Below, one piece after another: positions 1 to 8,163 of a DNA stretch of 40,614 nt (position 1 is its first letter; the number at the start of each line of letters is the position of its first letter). The position numbers were made by a program, and so were the translations under genes. The notes below the pieces were generated by a model that worked only from the letters and a program-made list of their open reading frames with translations, had not been told where the DNA came from and searched no databases. The DNA is from Chloroflexota bacterium (GTDB lineage Bacteria > Chloroflexota > Anaerolineae > Caldilineales > Caldilineaceae): NCBI GenBank assembly GCA_003577005.1, contig QEUW01000021.1:1-40614 (forward strand), in the 5' to 3' direction.

Positions 1-630
1 GCGCGAACTGCCGATGAGATCGAGCAGACGGTACGCGAGATCGAGCAGGCGGGCGGCCGCGGGCTGGCCTTACCTACCGACGTGACTGACCAGGCCGCTG
101 TCGAGCAAATGTGCGCTGTCACCACCCAGACCTATGGCGGCATCGACATCCTGATCATCAACGCCGGCGTCAGTCTGGAACGAGGCACAGTCGAGGAGAG
201 TGAGCCCGACGCCTGGCGCACCACGTTTGAAGTCAATCTCTTTGGCGCCTACAACTGCGCCCGTGCTGCGATTCCCCATCTCAAGGCGCGCGGCAGCGGC
301 AAGATCATCACCGTCGGTTCTGGCATGGGGCGGCGAGGGAGGCCCGGAAGTTCGGCCTATTCCTGTTCAAAAGCGGCACTGTGGATGCTGACGCGCGTCC
401 TTGCGCAGGAACTATGGCCGTACAACATTAGCGTCAACGAATTGATCCCCGGCCCGGTGGACACGGCGATGACAGTTGACCCGGCGACGCGCCAAGGGCC
501 GGCCTTCACCACCGAGAGCGAATGGATCAAGCGGCCGGAAGATGTCGTGCCGCTGGCGCTTTTTCTCGCAACACAGCCCACCATTGGTCCAACGGCGCAG
601 AGTTTTAGCCTCATGCGGCGCGATATGTAA
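1..630 (+). CDS. Short-chain dehydrogenase/reductase (SDR), 5' end outside window
   Basis: NAD(P)-dependent oxidoreductase of the classical SDR family, cut by the window edge. The reading frame is open from base 1, so an apparent start at 82 (GTG) is internal and the Rossmann glycine motif lies upstream. Visible in the 209-residue fragment are the adenine-contacting Asp (ALPTDVTD, D27), NAG (54-56), the structural Asn in EVNL (N79), the catalytic Ser (S107), and YxxxK (YSCSK, Y120 and K124), followed by PGPVDT. All catalytic residues are intact, so the enzyme should be active. The substrate cannot be told from sequence; the sulfatase and acid-sugar dehydratase downstream suggest a sugar or sugar-acid alcohol group. 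Same strand as the sulfatase, 93 bp away, with a palindrome between. Confidence 0.9.
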   Translation, partial: ARTADEIEQTVREIEQAGGRGLALPTDVTDQAAVEQMCAVTTQTYGGIDILIINAGVSLERGTVEESEPDAWRTTFEVNLFGAYNCARAAIPHLKARGSGKIITVGSGMGRRGRPGSSAYSCSKAALWMLTRVLAQELWPYNISVNELIPGPVDTAMTVDPATRQGPAFTTESEWIKRPEDVVPLALFLATQPTIGPTAQSFSLMRRDM

Positions 631-643
631 TACGAAATCCGGT

Positions 644-698
644 TGTTCAGTTCAGGAATGCGCCAGGGTGAAACGGCGGTGCCTTCCTGAACTGAACA
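644..698. repeat. Intergenic inverted repeat, 15-bp perfect arms
   Basis: TGTTCAGTTCAGGAA (644-658) is repeated as its exact reverse complement at 684-698. An imperfect outer stem continues the pairing, running from the SDR stop codon (628-630) to about 712. No T-tract follows, so it is not a textbook terminator. It could act as a hairpin between the SDR and sulfatase messages. Confidence 0.8.
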
Positions 699-723
699 GA
701 AGGATTCGGTATAAGGAAGGCTC

Positions 724-2178
724 ATGCAACCGACCAATTTGCTCTTTATCTGCTCTGACGAACACCAACGGGCGGTCACCGGCTGTTATGGCAACCCGCT
801 GGTACAGACGCCTAATCTAGACCGGCTGGCCGCCCGTGGCGCCCGCTTTGACCATGCGTACACCAATTGCCCCATCTGCGTGCCCTGTCGCGCCTCGCTC
901 GCCACCGGGCGCTATGTCCACCAGATCCGCTATTGGGATAATGCCTTTCCTTATGATGGTCGTGTGCGCGGGTGGGGCCACCGGCTGCAGGAACAGGGCT
1001 ATCTTGTCGATTCGATTGGCAAGCTGCACTATCGCCGTCAGGAAGATGACGACGGTTTTACACATAAGATCGACGCTATGTATGTGGCTGAAGGCGTCGG
1101 TGAGTTGATCAGTTGTATCCGCGAAGACCCACCCTTCCGTAAAGGCCGCGGCGGCATCCTCAATGCCGGGCCGGGCGAATCGTCCTATCTCCGTTACGAT
1201 GCCCGCATCGCTGACCAGGCGGTGGAGTGGCTGGCCGGCCACGCCCACGACCAGCAGCCGTGGGTGCTTTTTGTCTCCTTTGTTAACCCGCACCCGCCCT
1301 TCATCGCACCCCCCGACCTGTATGCGCTATATCCACCGGACCAAATGCCGTTACCGCCGCAATGGCATCCCAACGAGTGGCCCGAGCATCTGGCGCTCGA
1401 CTATCTACGTCGCTATTTTGGCTGGGAGGCGGGTTTTTCCGTCGCTGAGCTCCGCAACGCCATCGCCACCTATTATGCGATGACCACTTACGTCGATCAG
1501 AAGATCGGCCAGGTGTTGGCCGCGCTCGAACATCATGGATTGGTGGATAACACGCGTGTCCTTTACACGACGGACCACGGCGCAATGGTGGGTGCGCATG
1601 GGCTGTGGGGCAAGTTCACGATGTACGAGCAGTCCGCCGCTGTTCCGCTCATCCTCGCCGGGCCGGATGTGCCGGCAGGCAAGGTGGTCAAGACACCAGT
1701 CTCGCTCGTGGATTGTCACCCGACGATCCTGGCGGCAGTGGGTGCCCAGCCGGCGGCGGAAGATGCCGACTTGCCGGGCCAATCACTCTGGTCGATTGCC
1801 CAAGAAGCCGACTGGGAACGCACGGTCTTTAGCGAATACCACGCGGCCGGTTCGCGCCACGGCGTCTATATGGTCACCGACGGCCACACCAAATACATCC
1901 ACTATCTGACCGAACCGCCCCAACTCTTTGACCTGGACCACGACCCGCAGGAGCTGCGCAATCTGGCCGCTGAACCTGGCAATCAAGACCTGGTGGCGGT
2001 GTGGGAAGCCCGGCTGCGCACCTTTGTCGATCCAGAGGCGACGGATGCCCTGGCCAAAGCCGACCAACAACAGAAGCTGGCCGATTTTGGCGGGGCAGAG
2101 GCGGTGCTCCGTCGTGGGTTGAGCAACTCGGCCATTCCGGGGGAGAAGCCGGTCTTCCAACAGGTCGGGCGGGGCTGA
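724..2178 (+). CDS. Sulfatase, Cys-type (formylglycine-dependent)
   Basis: Arylsulfatase-superfamily hydrolase of 484 residues that removes sulfate esters, here probably from sulfated sugars. The N-terminal metal site is LLFICSDEH (D12, E13). The nucleophile motif is CVPCRASLATGR (C52, P54, R56), in which C52 would be converted to formylglycine by a maturation enzyme not seen in this window. Further expected residues are K100 and H102 (GKLHY), H190 (NPHPP), D284 and H285 (TTDHG) and K297 (GLWGK). The C-terminal part carries the usual YIHYLTEPPQLFDLDHDPQE segment. No signal peptide is seen, so it appears cytoplasmic, implying that sulfated oligosaccharides are imported first. AGGAAGG lies just before the ATG. 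The motif has Cys instead of the more common Ser after the Pro, a minor variation. Confidence 0.92.
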   Translation: MQPTNLLFICSDEHQRAVTGCYGNPLVQTPNLDRLAARGARFDHAYTNCPICVPCRASLATGRYVHQIRYWDNAFPYDGRVRGWGHRLQEQGYLVDSIGKLHYRRQEDDDGFTHKIDAMYVAEGVGELISCIREDPPFRKGRGGILNAGPGESSYLRYDARIADQAVEWLAGHAHDQQPWVLFVSFVNPHPPFIAPPDLYALYPPDQMPLPPQWHPNEWPEHLALDYLRRYFGWEAGFSVAELRNAIATYYAMTTYVDQKIGQVLAALEHHGLVDNTRVLYTTDHGAMVGAHGLWGKFTMYEQSAAVPLILAGPDVPAGKVVKTPVSLVDCHPTILAAVGAQPAAEDADLPGQSLWSIAQEADWERTVFSEYHAAGSRHGVYMVTDGHTKYIHYLTEPPQLFDLDHDPQELRNLAAEPGNQDLVAVWEARLRTFVDPEATDALAKADQQQKLADFGGAEAVLRRGLSNSAIPGEKPVFQQVGRG

Positions 2179-2385
2179 CAACGGATTCGGGGAGCGGATT
2201 GAGCAGATGCGCTCGGCGCTCCTGGCTGTATAGGGCAACACCTTAGAGCGGATTTTGTTCAATCGTGGTGCGGAGTGTTCTTTGCTGTCTTACGATTATC
2301 TGGTTTCTAGTGCGAAACTCTTTAGAGCTTACGCAAAGCCGCAAAGACGCAATAGAGAACAATCTTGGCGTCTTTGAACAGGGTC

Positions 2386-2416
2386 GGTGCGTTGCACGCT
2401 GCGCGTGCGATGCACC
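2386..2416 (+). repeat. GGTGC palindromic unit 1
   Basis: 31-bp unit: GGTGCGTTGCAC, 7-nt loop, GTGCGATGCACC. The central GTT/GAT triplets pair as G-U, U-A, U-G in RNA read on the plus strand, so the hairpin is fully paired as RNA in the direction of the flanking genes. One of six related units in the window. Confidence 0.8.
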
Positions 2417-2437
2417 TGCGGCGCCGGAGTTTCCTGA

Positions 2438-2468
2438 GGTGCAACGCACCTTGCAGGTGCATCGCACC
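2438..2468 (-). repeat. GGTGC palindromic unit 2
   Basis: 31-bp unit GGTGCAACGCAC ... GTGCATCGCACC, 21 bp from unit 1 and inverted relative to it. Read on the minus strand its arms pair completely with wobbles; on the plus strand there are two A-C mismatches. Units 1 and 2 can also pair with each other. Confidence 0.8.
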
Positions 2469-2524
2469 AACGTGGCGAACCTCTGTTCAAACCGCTTCTT
2501 AGTGGCTTTGTGTGAGGCTTTAGT

Positions 2525-2615
2525 GGTCCTCTCGCTAAGTTCCTAAACCAGAATTCATGCCTGACACTCGACTAAAAAGGCAGAAAACAGTGTTTATTTA
2601 TTTAGCGAGAGAACC
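2525..2615. repeat. Intergenic inverted repeat with 14-nt arms
   Basis: GGTCCTCTCGCTAA (2525-2538) pairs with TTAGCGAGAGAACC (2602-2615) at 13 of 14 positions. It sits directly downstream of the composite palindrome block and upstream of the dehydratase gene. Role unknown. Confidence 0.65.
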
Positions 2616-2733
2616 ATTTAGGCGTTTTGCACCGAAAACTATCTAGGAGGGCGTTCCGTTGCCGTCTTGATCCGCTGTTATCTTGATACGTTGTTGTCTT
2701 CCACGCCCCCAAACCGATGACAGGAGCAGTCCA

Positions 2734-3915
2734 ATGAGCAAGATCGATCGTATCGAAATCCACGCCTTTACTTTTGAAGTCCAAAACCTGGGGCTGGGCA
2801 GACATGCGGCCGCGGGTGTCGGCAATATGGTCTACATGCCCGGTTCGACCTTGAAGCCACAACGGCTGGCTGTGCGCATCCGCTGTGACGACGGCGCCCA
2901 GGGCGAATATGTGACCCACTGGGTCGGCACCCCCTCGACCCTGGGTCAGATGCAGATGTTGGCGCCCAATCTGCTTGGCCGCGACCCGGAGGAGCGCGAG
3001 CTGATCTACGACGACCTCAAGCGTGAGGTGCGCGCCTACGACCATATGGGCCACGGCCCGCTCGACATCGCTCTGTGGGATCTGGCCGGCAAAAAGTACA
3101 ACGTCTCGGTGGCGCGCATGTTGGGCGCCTTTCGCTGGCGTCTGCCCACCTATGCCAGCACCTACCATGCCCAACACGAGCCGGGCGGGCTGGACAGCAT
3201 TGAGGCATTTTGCGACTATGCCCAAGCGTGTAAGGAGCAGGGTTTTACCGGCTTCAAGATCCACGGCTGGCACGACGGCGATGCCCGCAAGGAAGCGCGC
3301 AACCTGCTGGCCGTGCGCAAGCGCGTCGGCGATGAGATGTTCCTCATGATCGACCCGGCCTGCCAGTTGCGCACCTGGATGGATGCGCTCTATGTCGGCC
3401 GCGCCTGTGATGAAGCCAACTATTTCTGGTACGAAGACCCTTACCGCGATTCGGGTGTGGCGGTCGCCGGCCACAAGATGTTGCGCGAGCGGCTCAAGAC
3501 GCCGCTGCTGGTGAGCGAACACGTGCGTGGGCTGGAGCAGAAGGCCAACTTTCTACTCGGCGGCGGCTGCGACATGATCCACGCCGACCCGGAATATGAT
3601 ATGGGCATTACCGGCGCCATAAAGATCGCCCATCTGTGCGAGGCGCTGGGGCTGGATGTGCAAATGCATGCCTGCGGGCCGGCGCACCGGGCGGTAATCG
3701 CTGCCATCCGCAACACCCATTTCTATGAGATGGCGCTCATGGGGCCGGGCATGCCCAACCTGGTCCCGCCGGTCTACACCTGTGGCTACTCGGATCAACC
3801 TGAGAATCTCGACGCTGATGGCTGTGTGCCGGTGCCCACCCGGCCGGGGCTAGGGGTGACCTATGAGTGGGATTTTATCGAACACAATCGGACAGCGCTG
3901 TTGGTCTTTTCGTAA
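2734..3915 (+). CDS. Enolase-superfamily acid-sugar dehydratase (mandelate racemase/muconate lactonizing group)
   Basis: TIM-barrel enzyme of 393 residues that abstracts the proton alpha to a carboxylate, typically dehydrating a sugar acid to a 2-keto-3-deoxy acid. Visible catalytic elements are the K-x-H of FKIHGW (K175, H177), Mg ligands D207 (LMIDPA), E234 (WYEDP) and E262 (VSEH), and H312 (VQMHACG). The N-terminal capping domain covers about residues 1-130. The ATG at 2734 was chosen because AGGAG lies about 8 bases upstream; the frame stays open further up, but that stretch is intergenic in character. The exact acid-sugar substrate cannot be assigned from sequence. It is in the same orientation as the sulfatase and probably handles a sugar acid released from a sulfated glycan (inference). 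Confidence 0.88.
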   Translation: MSKIDRIEIHAFTFEVQNLGLGRHAAAGVGNMVYMPGSTLKPQRLAVRIRCDDGAQGEYVTHWVGTPSTLGQMQMLAPNLLGRDPEERELIYDDLKREVRAYDHMGHGPLDIALWDLAGKKYNVSVARMLGAFRWRLPTYASTYHAQHEPGGLDSIEAFCDYAQACKEQGFTGFKIHGWHDGDARKEARNLLAVRKRVGDEMFLMIDPACQLRTWMDALYVGRACDEANYFWYEDPYRDSGVAVAGHKMLRERLKTPLLVSEHVRGLEQKANFLLGGGCDMIHADPEYDMGITGAIKIAHLCEALGLDVQMHACGPAHRAVIAAIRNTHFYEMALMGPGMPNLVPPVYTCGYSDQPENLDADGCVPVPTRPGLGVTYEWDFIEHNRTALLVFS

Positions 3916-3953
3916 GGTGAAGCCATAGTCAGGACATCGGGGTATGAGATGGC

Positions 3954-4516
3954 ATGGGTGAACATCCAAATCAAGCGGGCACTTCTGGTATCGATGAGTA
4001 TCTGGCACTTCTGAGCCGCCAGCGCGAGACGCTCTTTGACGAGTTGAACGCAGTGGAGGCAACAAAGATCTGGCAGCGTCCCACTGCCAGCGAATGGTCG
4101 ATAGGTGACACCTCGACCATTTGCGCATTATCCCTAGGAGCTTCCTGCGCTTTCTGCGTCTTGCCTGGTTTGTGCAGCGCCCGTTCGCCTATCTGCGGCG
4201 CAAGCGGGCCTACGAGGTGACCATCGACGATGTCTACCGGCGTCCAAACTTTCCCATGCAGGTAGGCTGGCTGTGGCCGCCATACTACAAACTGGAACGA
4301 CCAGCGTCGCGCGAGCTACTGTACGCCAATCTCGTGGAACGGCACCAGGCGCTCACAAACTTTTTCGCGCCCAAGGCGCAGGAATTACTTGGCCATGTGC
4401 TGCTCTTCGATCCAGTGATTGGTTGACTGAACCTAATCCAGTGTCTGCGTGTGGGCGTGTATCACGACGAACTCCATTATGAGGAGATTCGCTCACATTT
4501 GCGGCGTCTAGCCTGA
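3954..4516 (+). pseudogene. Decayed DinB-like gene (frameshift plus in-frame stop)
   Basis: The first frame (3954 to about 4105) reads a helical start ending in a DinB/DUF664-like signature, RPTASEWSIG. The continuation, HLDHLRIIPRSFLRF, is in another frame from about 4106, so one base appears lost around 4105-4110. The second frame then meets TGA at 4424-4426, where a Trp codon (TGG) is expected, and continues in the same frame through VGVYHDELHYEEIRSHLRRL to a TGA at 4514-4516. Joined, the pieces make one protein of about 187 residues with the size and His spacing of small metal-binding DinB-fold proteins. Two separate lesions argue for true decay rather than one sequencing error. No function is expected now. 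Confidence 0.72.
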
Positions 4517-4586
4517 AGGGATTTGCGCATGACCTTTATCGTATGGTTTCATCTCACGAAACGGTTTGTTTTGGTTTTTGCTCTGG

Positions 4587-4615
4587 TTGACACAATCTGC
4601 GGCAGATGTTATACT
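4587..4615 (+). promoter_or_regulatory. Sigma-70-type promoter of the sugar ABC importer
   Basis: TTGACA (4587-4592), a 17-base spacer and TATACT (4610-4615), with TG one base before the -10 box. This is the best promoter match in the window. It predicts transcription from about 4622 and a leader of about 180 bases before the first permease. The rest of 4517-4801 shows no gene; the GGAGG at 4786-4790 serves the permease. Confidence 0.75.
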
Positions 4616-4801
4616 CAAGCCGCCGGAACAGGCCCCTATAGGACTTCCAAGTTGACACCGTTGGTTACATGGCACTTGCCAGGCCACTGAACAAGCACGC
4701 AACCATACTCCCATTGATAGATCCGCACACTTCCCCCGCGGGCAAATTGGTTGCGGAGGATTTCGGATCGGCGCTCAAGTTGTGCGGAGGAATCAAACCA
4801 G

Positions 4802-5740
4802 ATGACTGCTGCTGCAATGCCGGCTCCTAAGCGCCGGTTTGGGCTGCGCTCCCGTGAAGCGCTGGCCGGTTACCTCTTTCTCTTGCCCTGGCTGATCGGC
4901 ATTATCTTTTTTGTTGCCGGCCCCATGTTGGCCTCGGCGTACTTTAGCTTCACCAAATATGATGTGGTGAACACGCCCGATTTTATTGGCCTGAAGAACT
5001 ATGTGGATATTTTTACCCGGGACCGGCTCTTCTGGCCCTCGATGTTGTTGACCTTTCGCTATGCGATCATCGTCGTGCCGTTGTCACTCATCGGCTCGCT
5101 GGCCGCGGCCATGTTGCTCAACCAGGCGCTGAAAGGGACAGCGCTCTTCCGCACCTTCTTCTTTTTGCCGCACCTCACGCCAATTGCGGCGGCAGCCGTC
5201 CTTTGGGCCTGGCTCTTCAACCCTGATGTGGGGCCGATCAACTATTTTATCCGCACCTACCTGCCCATTGTAACTGCACCGGGTTGGTTCCGCGACCCAC
5301 AGTGGGCCATGACCGGGTTGATCATCATGGCCATGTGGGGTGCGATTGGCGGCAACACCATGTTGATCTTTTTGGCCGGCTTGCAAGGGGTGCCGCAGGA
5401 ACTGTATGAAGCAGCCGCCATCGACGGCGCCGGACCCTGGGCCAAATTCCGCAACGTGACCATTCCTCTGTTGACGCCGACAATTTTCTTCAATATGGTG
5501 TTGGGGATCATCGGCGCCATGCGGGTCTTTACGGCTGCGTTTGTCGCCACCAGCGGCGGCCCGGCCTATGCCACCTGGTTCTATGCGCTCCATATCTATA
5601 CGCGAGCGTTTCGCTATTTTGAGATGGGCTATGCCTCGGCGCTGGCCTGGATCTTCTTTTTTGTCATGTTTGTCTTTACTTTTGTGCAGTTCCGTGCCTC
5701 GCGGCGTTGGGTTTATTACGCTGGGGAGTCCAACGACTAA
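4802..5740 (+). CDS. Sugar ABC transporter permease 1 (MalF/UgpA type)
   Basis: Inner-membrane permease of 312 residues from a CUT1-type carbohydrate importer. About six hydrophobic segments are visible, beginning with YLFLLPWLIGIIFFVAGP. The cytoplasmic EAA loop that docks on the ATPase is at about residues 203-220 (EAAAIDGAGPWAKFRNV). The ATG at 4802 follows GGAGG by 11 bases; the frame is open 51 bases further upstream but that part lacks a ribosome site. The gene overlaps the next permease by one base (TAATG), typical of translational coupling. Substrate is probably an oligosaccharide or sugar acid, judging from the neighbouring catabolic genes; this is inference. The matching ATPase gene is absent from the window and is probably shared and encoded elsewhere. 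Confidence 0.93.
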   Translation: MTAAAMPAPKRRFGLRSREALAGYLFLLPWLIGIIFFVAGPMLASAYFSFTKYDVVNTPDFIGLKNYVDIFTRDRLFWPSMLLTFRYAIIVVPLSLIGSLAAAMLLNQALKGTALFRTFFFLPHLTPIAAAAVLWAWLFNPDVGPINYFIRTYLPIVTAPGWFRDPQWAMTGLIIMAMWGAIGGNTMLIFLAGLQGVPQELYEAAAIDGAGPWAKFRNVTIPLLTPTIFFNMVLGIIGAMRVFTAAFVATSGGPAYATWFYALHIYTRAFRYFEMGYASALAWIFFFVMFVFTFVQFRASRRWVYYAGESND

Positions 5741-6657
5741 TGAGACAAGAAGCAGTTGCCCGCACGGCAGCCCCCTCGTTGGCTATGCCGACTGCTGTAC
5801 GTAGCGTCAGACGCCAACGAATGGCGGGCCGGGCGCTCCTGTATGTGATCGCCATTGCGGCCTCGATCCTCTTTATGATCCCGTTTGTATGGACTATCTT
5901 CTCCTCGCTCAAGACGCCGAGTGAACTCTACATGTTCCCACCCAAATGGCTGCCGGCGACACCACGCTTCTCCAACTATGCGGAGGTCTTCGACGTGGCG
6001 CCTTACGCCCGCTGGTTGTGGAACTCGGTCTTTGTGGCAGTGGTCGGCACGCTCGGTTCGGTGTTATCAGCCGCGCTGGTGGGCTATTCGTTTGCCCGCT
6101 TCCGCTATCCGGGCCGCGACCTGATCTTTTTGCTGACGTTGAGTACGCTCATGCTCCCCGTCGAGGTGACGCTGATCCCGCTCTATCTGTTGTTCAACAA
6201 GATCGGCTGGCTGGACACTTACCTGCCGCTTATCGTGCCGGGCTACTTTGGTGGCGGTGCCTTTCTGATCTTTCTCATGCGCCAGTTCTTTATGACCATC
6301 CCCATGGACCTAGACGAGGCGGCGCGTATCGACGGCGCCGGTTATCTGCGCATCTTCTGGCGTATCATCTTGCCGCTGTCGGTACCGGCTTTGGCAACGG
6401 CGGCTATCATCACCTTTATTGCCGATTGGAACTCGTTCCTCTTCCCTTACATCATTCTCAACACCAAAGAGAAATTTACCATTGGCATCGGCATCAAATA
6501 CTTCCAGACGATTGCCAGCAACATCGACTCCATGGAGCCACGTGAAAACTTGCTGATGGCCGCCAGCATCATGATGACGACGCCCATCATTCTCCTCTTC
6601 TTCACCGCACAACGTTATTTTGTCAAGGGCATTGTTATGTCCGGTATCAAAGGGTAG
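5740..6657 (+). CDS. Sugar ABC transporter permease 2 (MalG/UgpE type)
   Basis: Second inner-membrane permease, 305 residues, partner of the preceding gene. The first membrane segment (ALLYVIAIAASILFMIPFV) is followed by a FSSLKTPSELYMFPP periplasmic stretch characteristic of CUT1 permeases. The EAA loop is DEAARIDGAGYLRIFWRII at about residues 192-210. The start is the ATG at 5740, which overlaps the stop codon of permease 1; an ATG 33 bases earlier lies inside permease 1 and is less likely. It forms a heterodimeric channel with permease 1 and takes substrate from the lipoprotein encoded next. A strong palindrome separates it from that gene. Confidence 0.93.
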   Translation: MRQEAVARTAAPSLAMPTAVRSVRRQRMAGRALLYVIAIAASILFMIPFVWTIFSSLKTPSELYMFPPKWLPATPRFSNYAEVFDVAPYARWLWNSVFVAVVGTLGSVLSAALVGYSFARFRYPGRDLIFLLTLSTLMLPVEVTLIPLYLLFNKIGWLDTYLPLIVPGYFGGGAFLIFLMRQFFMTIPMDLDEAARIDGAGYLRIFWRIILPLSVPALATAAIITFIADWNSFLFPYIILNTKEKFTIGIGIKYFQTIASNIDSMEPRENLLMAASIMMTTPIILLFFTAQRYFVKGIVMSGIKG

Positions 6658-6660
6658 GAG

Positions 6661-6720
6661 CGGGATACGGCATACGGGATGCAGGATACGGTGTCACTGT
6701 ATTCCGTATGCCGTATCCCG
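6661..6720. repeat. 17-bp perfect palindrome between permease and binding-protein genes
   Basis: CGGGATACGGCATACGG (6661-6677) is exactly reverse-complemented at 6704-6720. The arms are built of the iterated word GGATACGG/GCATACGG. It lies inside an apparent operon, so it may stabilise or process the mRNA to set binding-protein dosage. No T-tract follows. Confidence 0.85.
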
Positions 6721-6761
6721 TATCCTCTATCCCGATTCGTTTCAACAAAGGAGAACTCTAC

Positions 6762-8093
6762 ATGTTGCACAACAAGATCAGCCGGCGTAATTTCCTGCTC
6801 GGCTCATCAGCAGTAGTGACTGGTGCGGTGTTGGCGGCCTGCGCCCCAGCCGCACCGGCCAGCCAAACGTCTGCCGGTGGTGGAGCAGCTGCACCGGCCA
6901 GCGAAGATATCACCGTCATCTTCCACGATCGCCTCGGCTCGCACGCAGACTGGCACAAGCAGCGCGTGCCACTCTTCGAGGAGCAGAACCCCGGCATCAA
7001 GCTTCAGATCGACGAGTTGGATGCAGGCGAGATGTTCGCCAAGATCTATGCCTTCGCCGCTGGCGGCAACCTGGGCGACATCGTCTGGACCTATCTCAAC
7101 AGCGTGACTGAGCACATCAAGAAGGGCGTGGTCGCGCCGCACGACGACATCATCGAGTCCACGGGGTTCGACACGTCGGTCTTCTGGCCGTCCATCATGC
7201 AAACGTTGACCGTGGACGGCAAGATCTACGGCATCCCCAACCACGGGCACTATGGCACGGTGGCCTACTACTTCAACAAGGACCTCTACGAAGGCGCCGG
7301 CGCCGATCTGCCAAACCCGGATTGGACTACGGATGATCTCTTGAACGGGGCCATGAAGACGACCAATGCACCTGAAACCTGGGGCTTCCGCGCCACCATG
7401 GGGTCGGAACACACTCCTTCTTATCTGCGCATGTTTGGTGGGGAGTTGTTGAGCGCGGATGGCACCACGTGTCTGTTGGGTGAAGAGAACTCGGTGGCGG
7501 CGTTGCGCTGGCTCTATGATCTAAAAGAGGTTCACCAGGTCGATCCGTGCATCTGCGGCGACCAGATCCGTGAGAATTTTGTGGCCGGCAAAGTGGGCGC
7601 CTACAACTGGACGCCGGGTTTTGTCGCCGAGTTTAGCAAGATCACCGACTGGACCTTCGAGTGGGATGTAACGGTGGCGCCGATTGGCCCCACCGGGGTA
7701 CGCGGTTCACAGGTTTCAGGCGCTGGCTTCTGCATGACGCCGCCCGGTGCGGGCCGGCACCCCGAAGCGATCATGAAGGTGCTAGACTTCTTCTCCACCC
7801 AGGAAGATGGCGTCGAGCATGTCTTTGGCGGCGCCGGCAGCCCCGGCACCCGCGACGATGTGTGGGATGACCCCAAGCTCAACGAGTTCAACCACATCTA
7901 CGGCATGACGCGCGCTGCCTACCCCGACGGCCCGGCGCCGTGGCTCTTCCCGGCCAACGACCGCACTTCCGAGTTCAACGATGTGCTGGTCAACAACCTG
8001 CAGGCGATCTGGACCAACCAGGTCAGCTTTGACCAAGGCATCGAGCAGACGCTGGATCTGCTCCAGGAAGTGCTCGACCGCGACCCGCTGTAA
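6762..8093 (+). CDS. Extracellular solute-binding lipoprotein, sugar ABC importer
   Basis: Periplasmic-type binding protein of 443 residues that captures the substrate of the two upstream permeases. The N terminus has a twin-arginine motif (SRRNFLL, R8-R9) and a lipobox ending in LAAC with Cys27, so it looks like a Tat-exported lipoprotein. An Ala/Gly/Ser-rich linker (28-47) leads into the ITVIFHDR strand and the two-lobed family-1 binding fold, with KVGAYNWTPG and a late FFSTQEDGVEHVFGGAGSPGTR segment seen in this family. AAAGGAG at 6747-6753 fixes the ATG at 6762; the upstream in-frame extension reads the palindrome and is not coding. A terminator follows the stop. Confidence 0.93.
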   Translation: MLHNKISRRNFLLGSSAVVTGAVLAACAPAAPASQTSAGGGAAAPASEDITVIFHDRLGSHADWHKQRVPLFEEQNPGIKLQIDELDAGEMFAKIYAFAAGGNLGDIVWTYLNSVTEHIKKGVVAPHDDIIESTGFDTSVFWPSIMQTLTVDGKIYGIPNHGHYGTVAYYFNKDLYEGAGADLPNPDWTTDDLLNGAMKTTNAPETWGFRATMGSEHTPSYLRMFGGELLSADGTTCLLGEENSVAALRWLYDLKEVHQVDPCICGDQIRENFVAGKVGAYNWTPGFVAEFSKITDWTFEWDVTVAPIGPTGVRGSQVSGAGFCMTPPGAGRHPEAIMKVLDFFSTQEDGVEHVFGGAGSPGTRDDVWDDPKLNEFNHIYGMTRAAYPDGPAPWLFPANDRTSEFNDVLVNNLQAIWTNQVSFDQGIEQTLDLLQEVLDRDPL

Positions 8094-8122
8094 ATCTTGG
8101 CGGTGGTCCTGAGCAAGTGGTG

Positions 8123-8163
8123 AGGCATAGGGGCGCAAGCTGTTCGCATCCCTATGCCTTTTA
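8123..8163. terminator. Rho-independent terminator after the ABC operon
   Basis: AGGCATAGGG (8123-8132) pairs with CCCTATGCCT (8150-8159), with an extra GCG/CGC pair in the loop, and is followed by a TTTT run. It sits 30 bases after the binding-protein stop and just before the end of the converging DUF2283 gene, so it probably ends the plus-strand transcript. Confidence 0.78.

Larger units (their letters stand above)
2331..2530. repeat. Composite nested inverted-repeat block
   Basis: Part of the 555-bp gap between sulfatase and dehydratase. From outside in: iterated GCAAAG words (2331-2352) answered by diverged CTTTG/GGCTTT words near 2501-2524; TTTGAACAGGG (2373-2383) answered by CCTCTGTTCAAA (2480-2491); and in the centre two 31-bp palindromic units (2386-2416 and 2438-2468). 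No coding potential is apparent, although one spurious ORF crosses it. Confidence 0.7.

Noticed and set aside
1..630. SDR start at position 82 (GTG)
   Set aside because: The frame is open to base 1 and the cofactor-binding Asp lies in the part before 82, so the start must be upstream of the window.
2602..3522. Minus-strand open frame of 306 codons
   Set aside because: Antisense to the first enolase-superfamily gene and starting within a palindrome.
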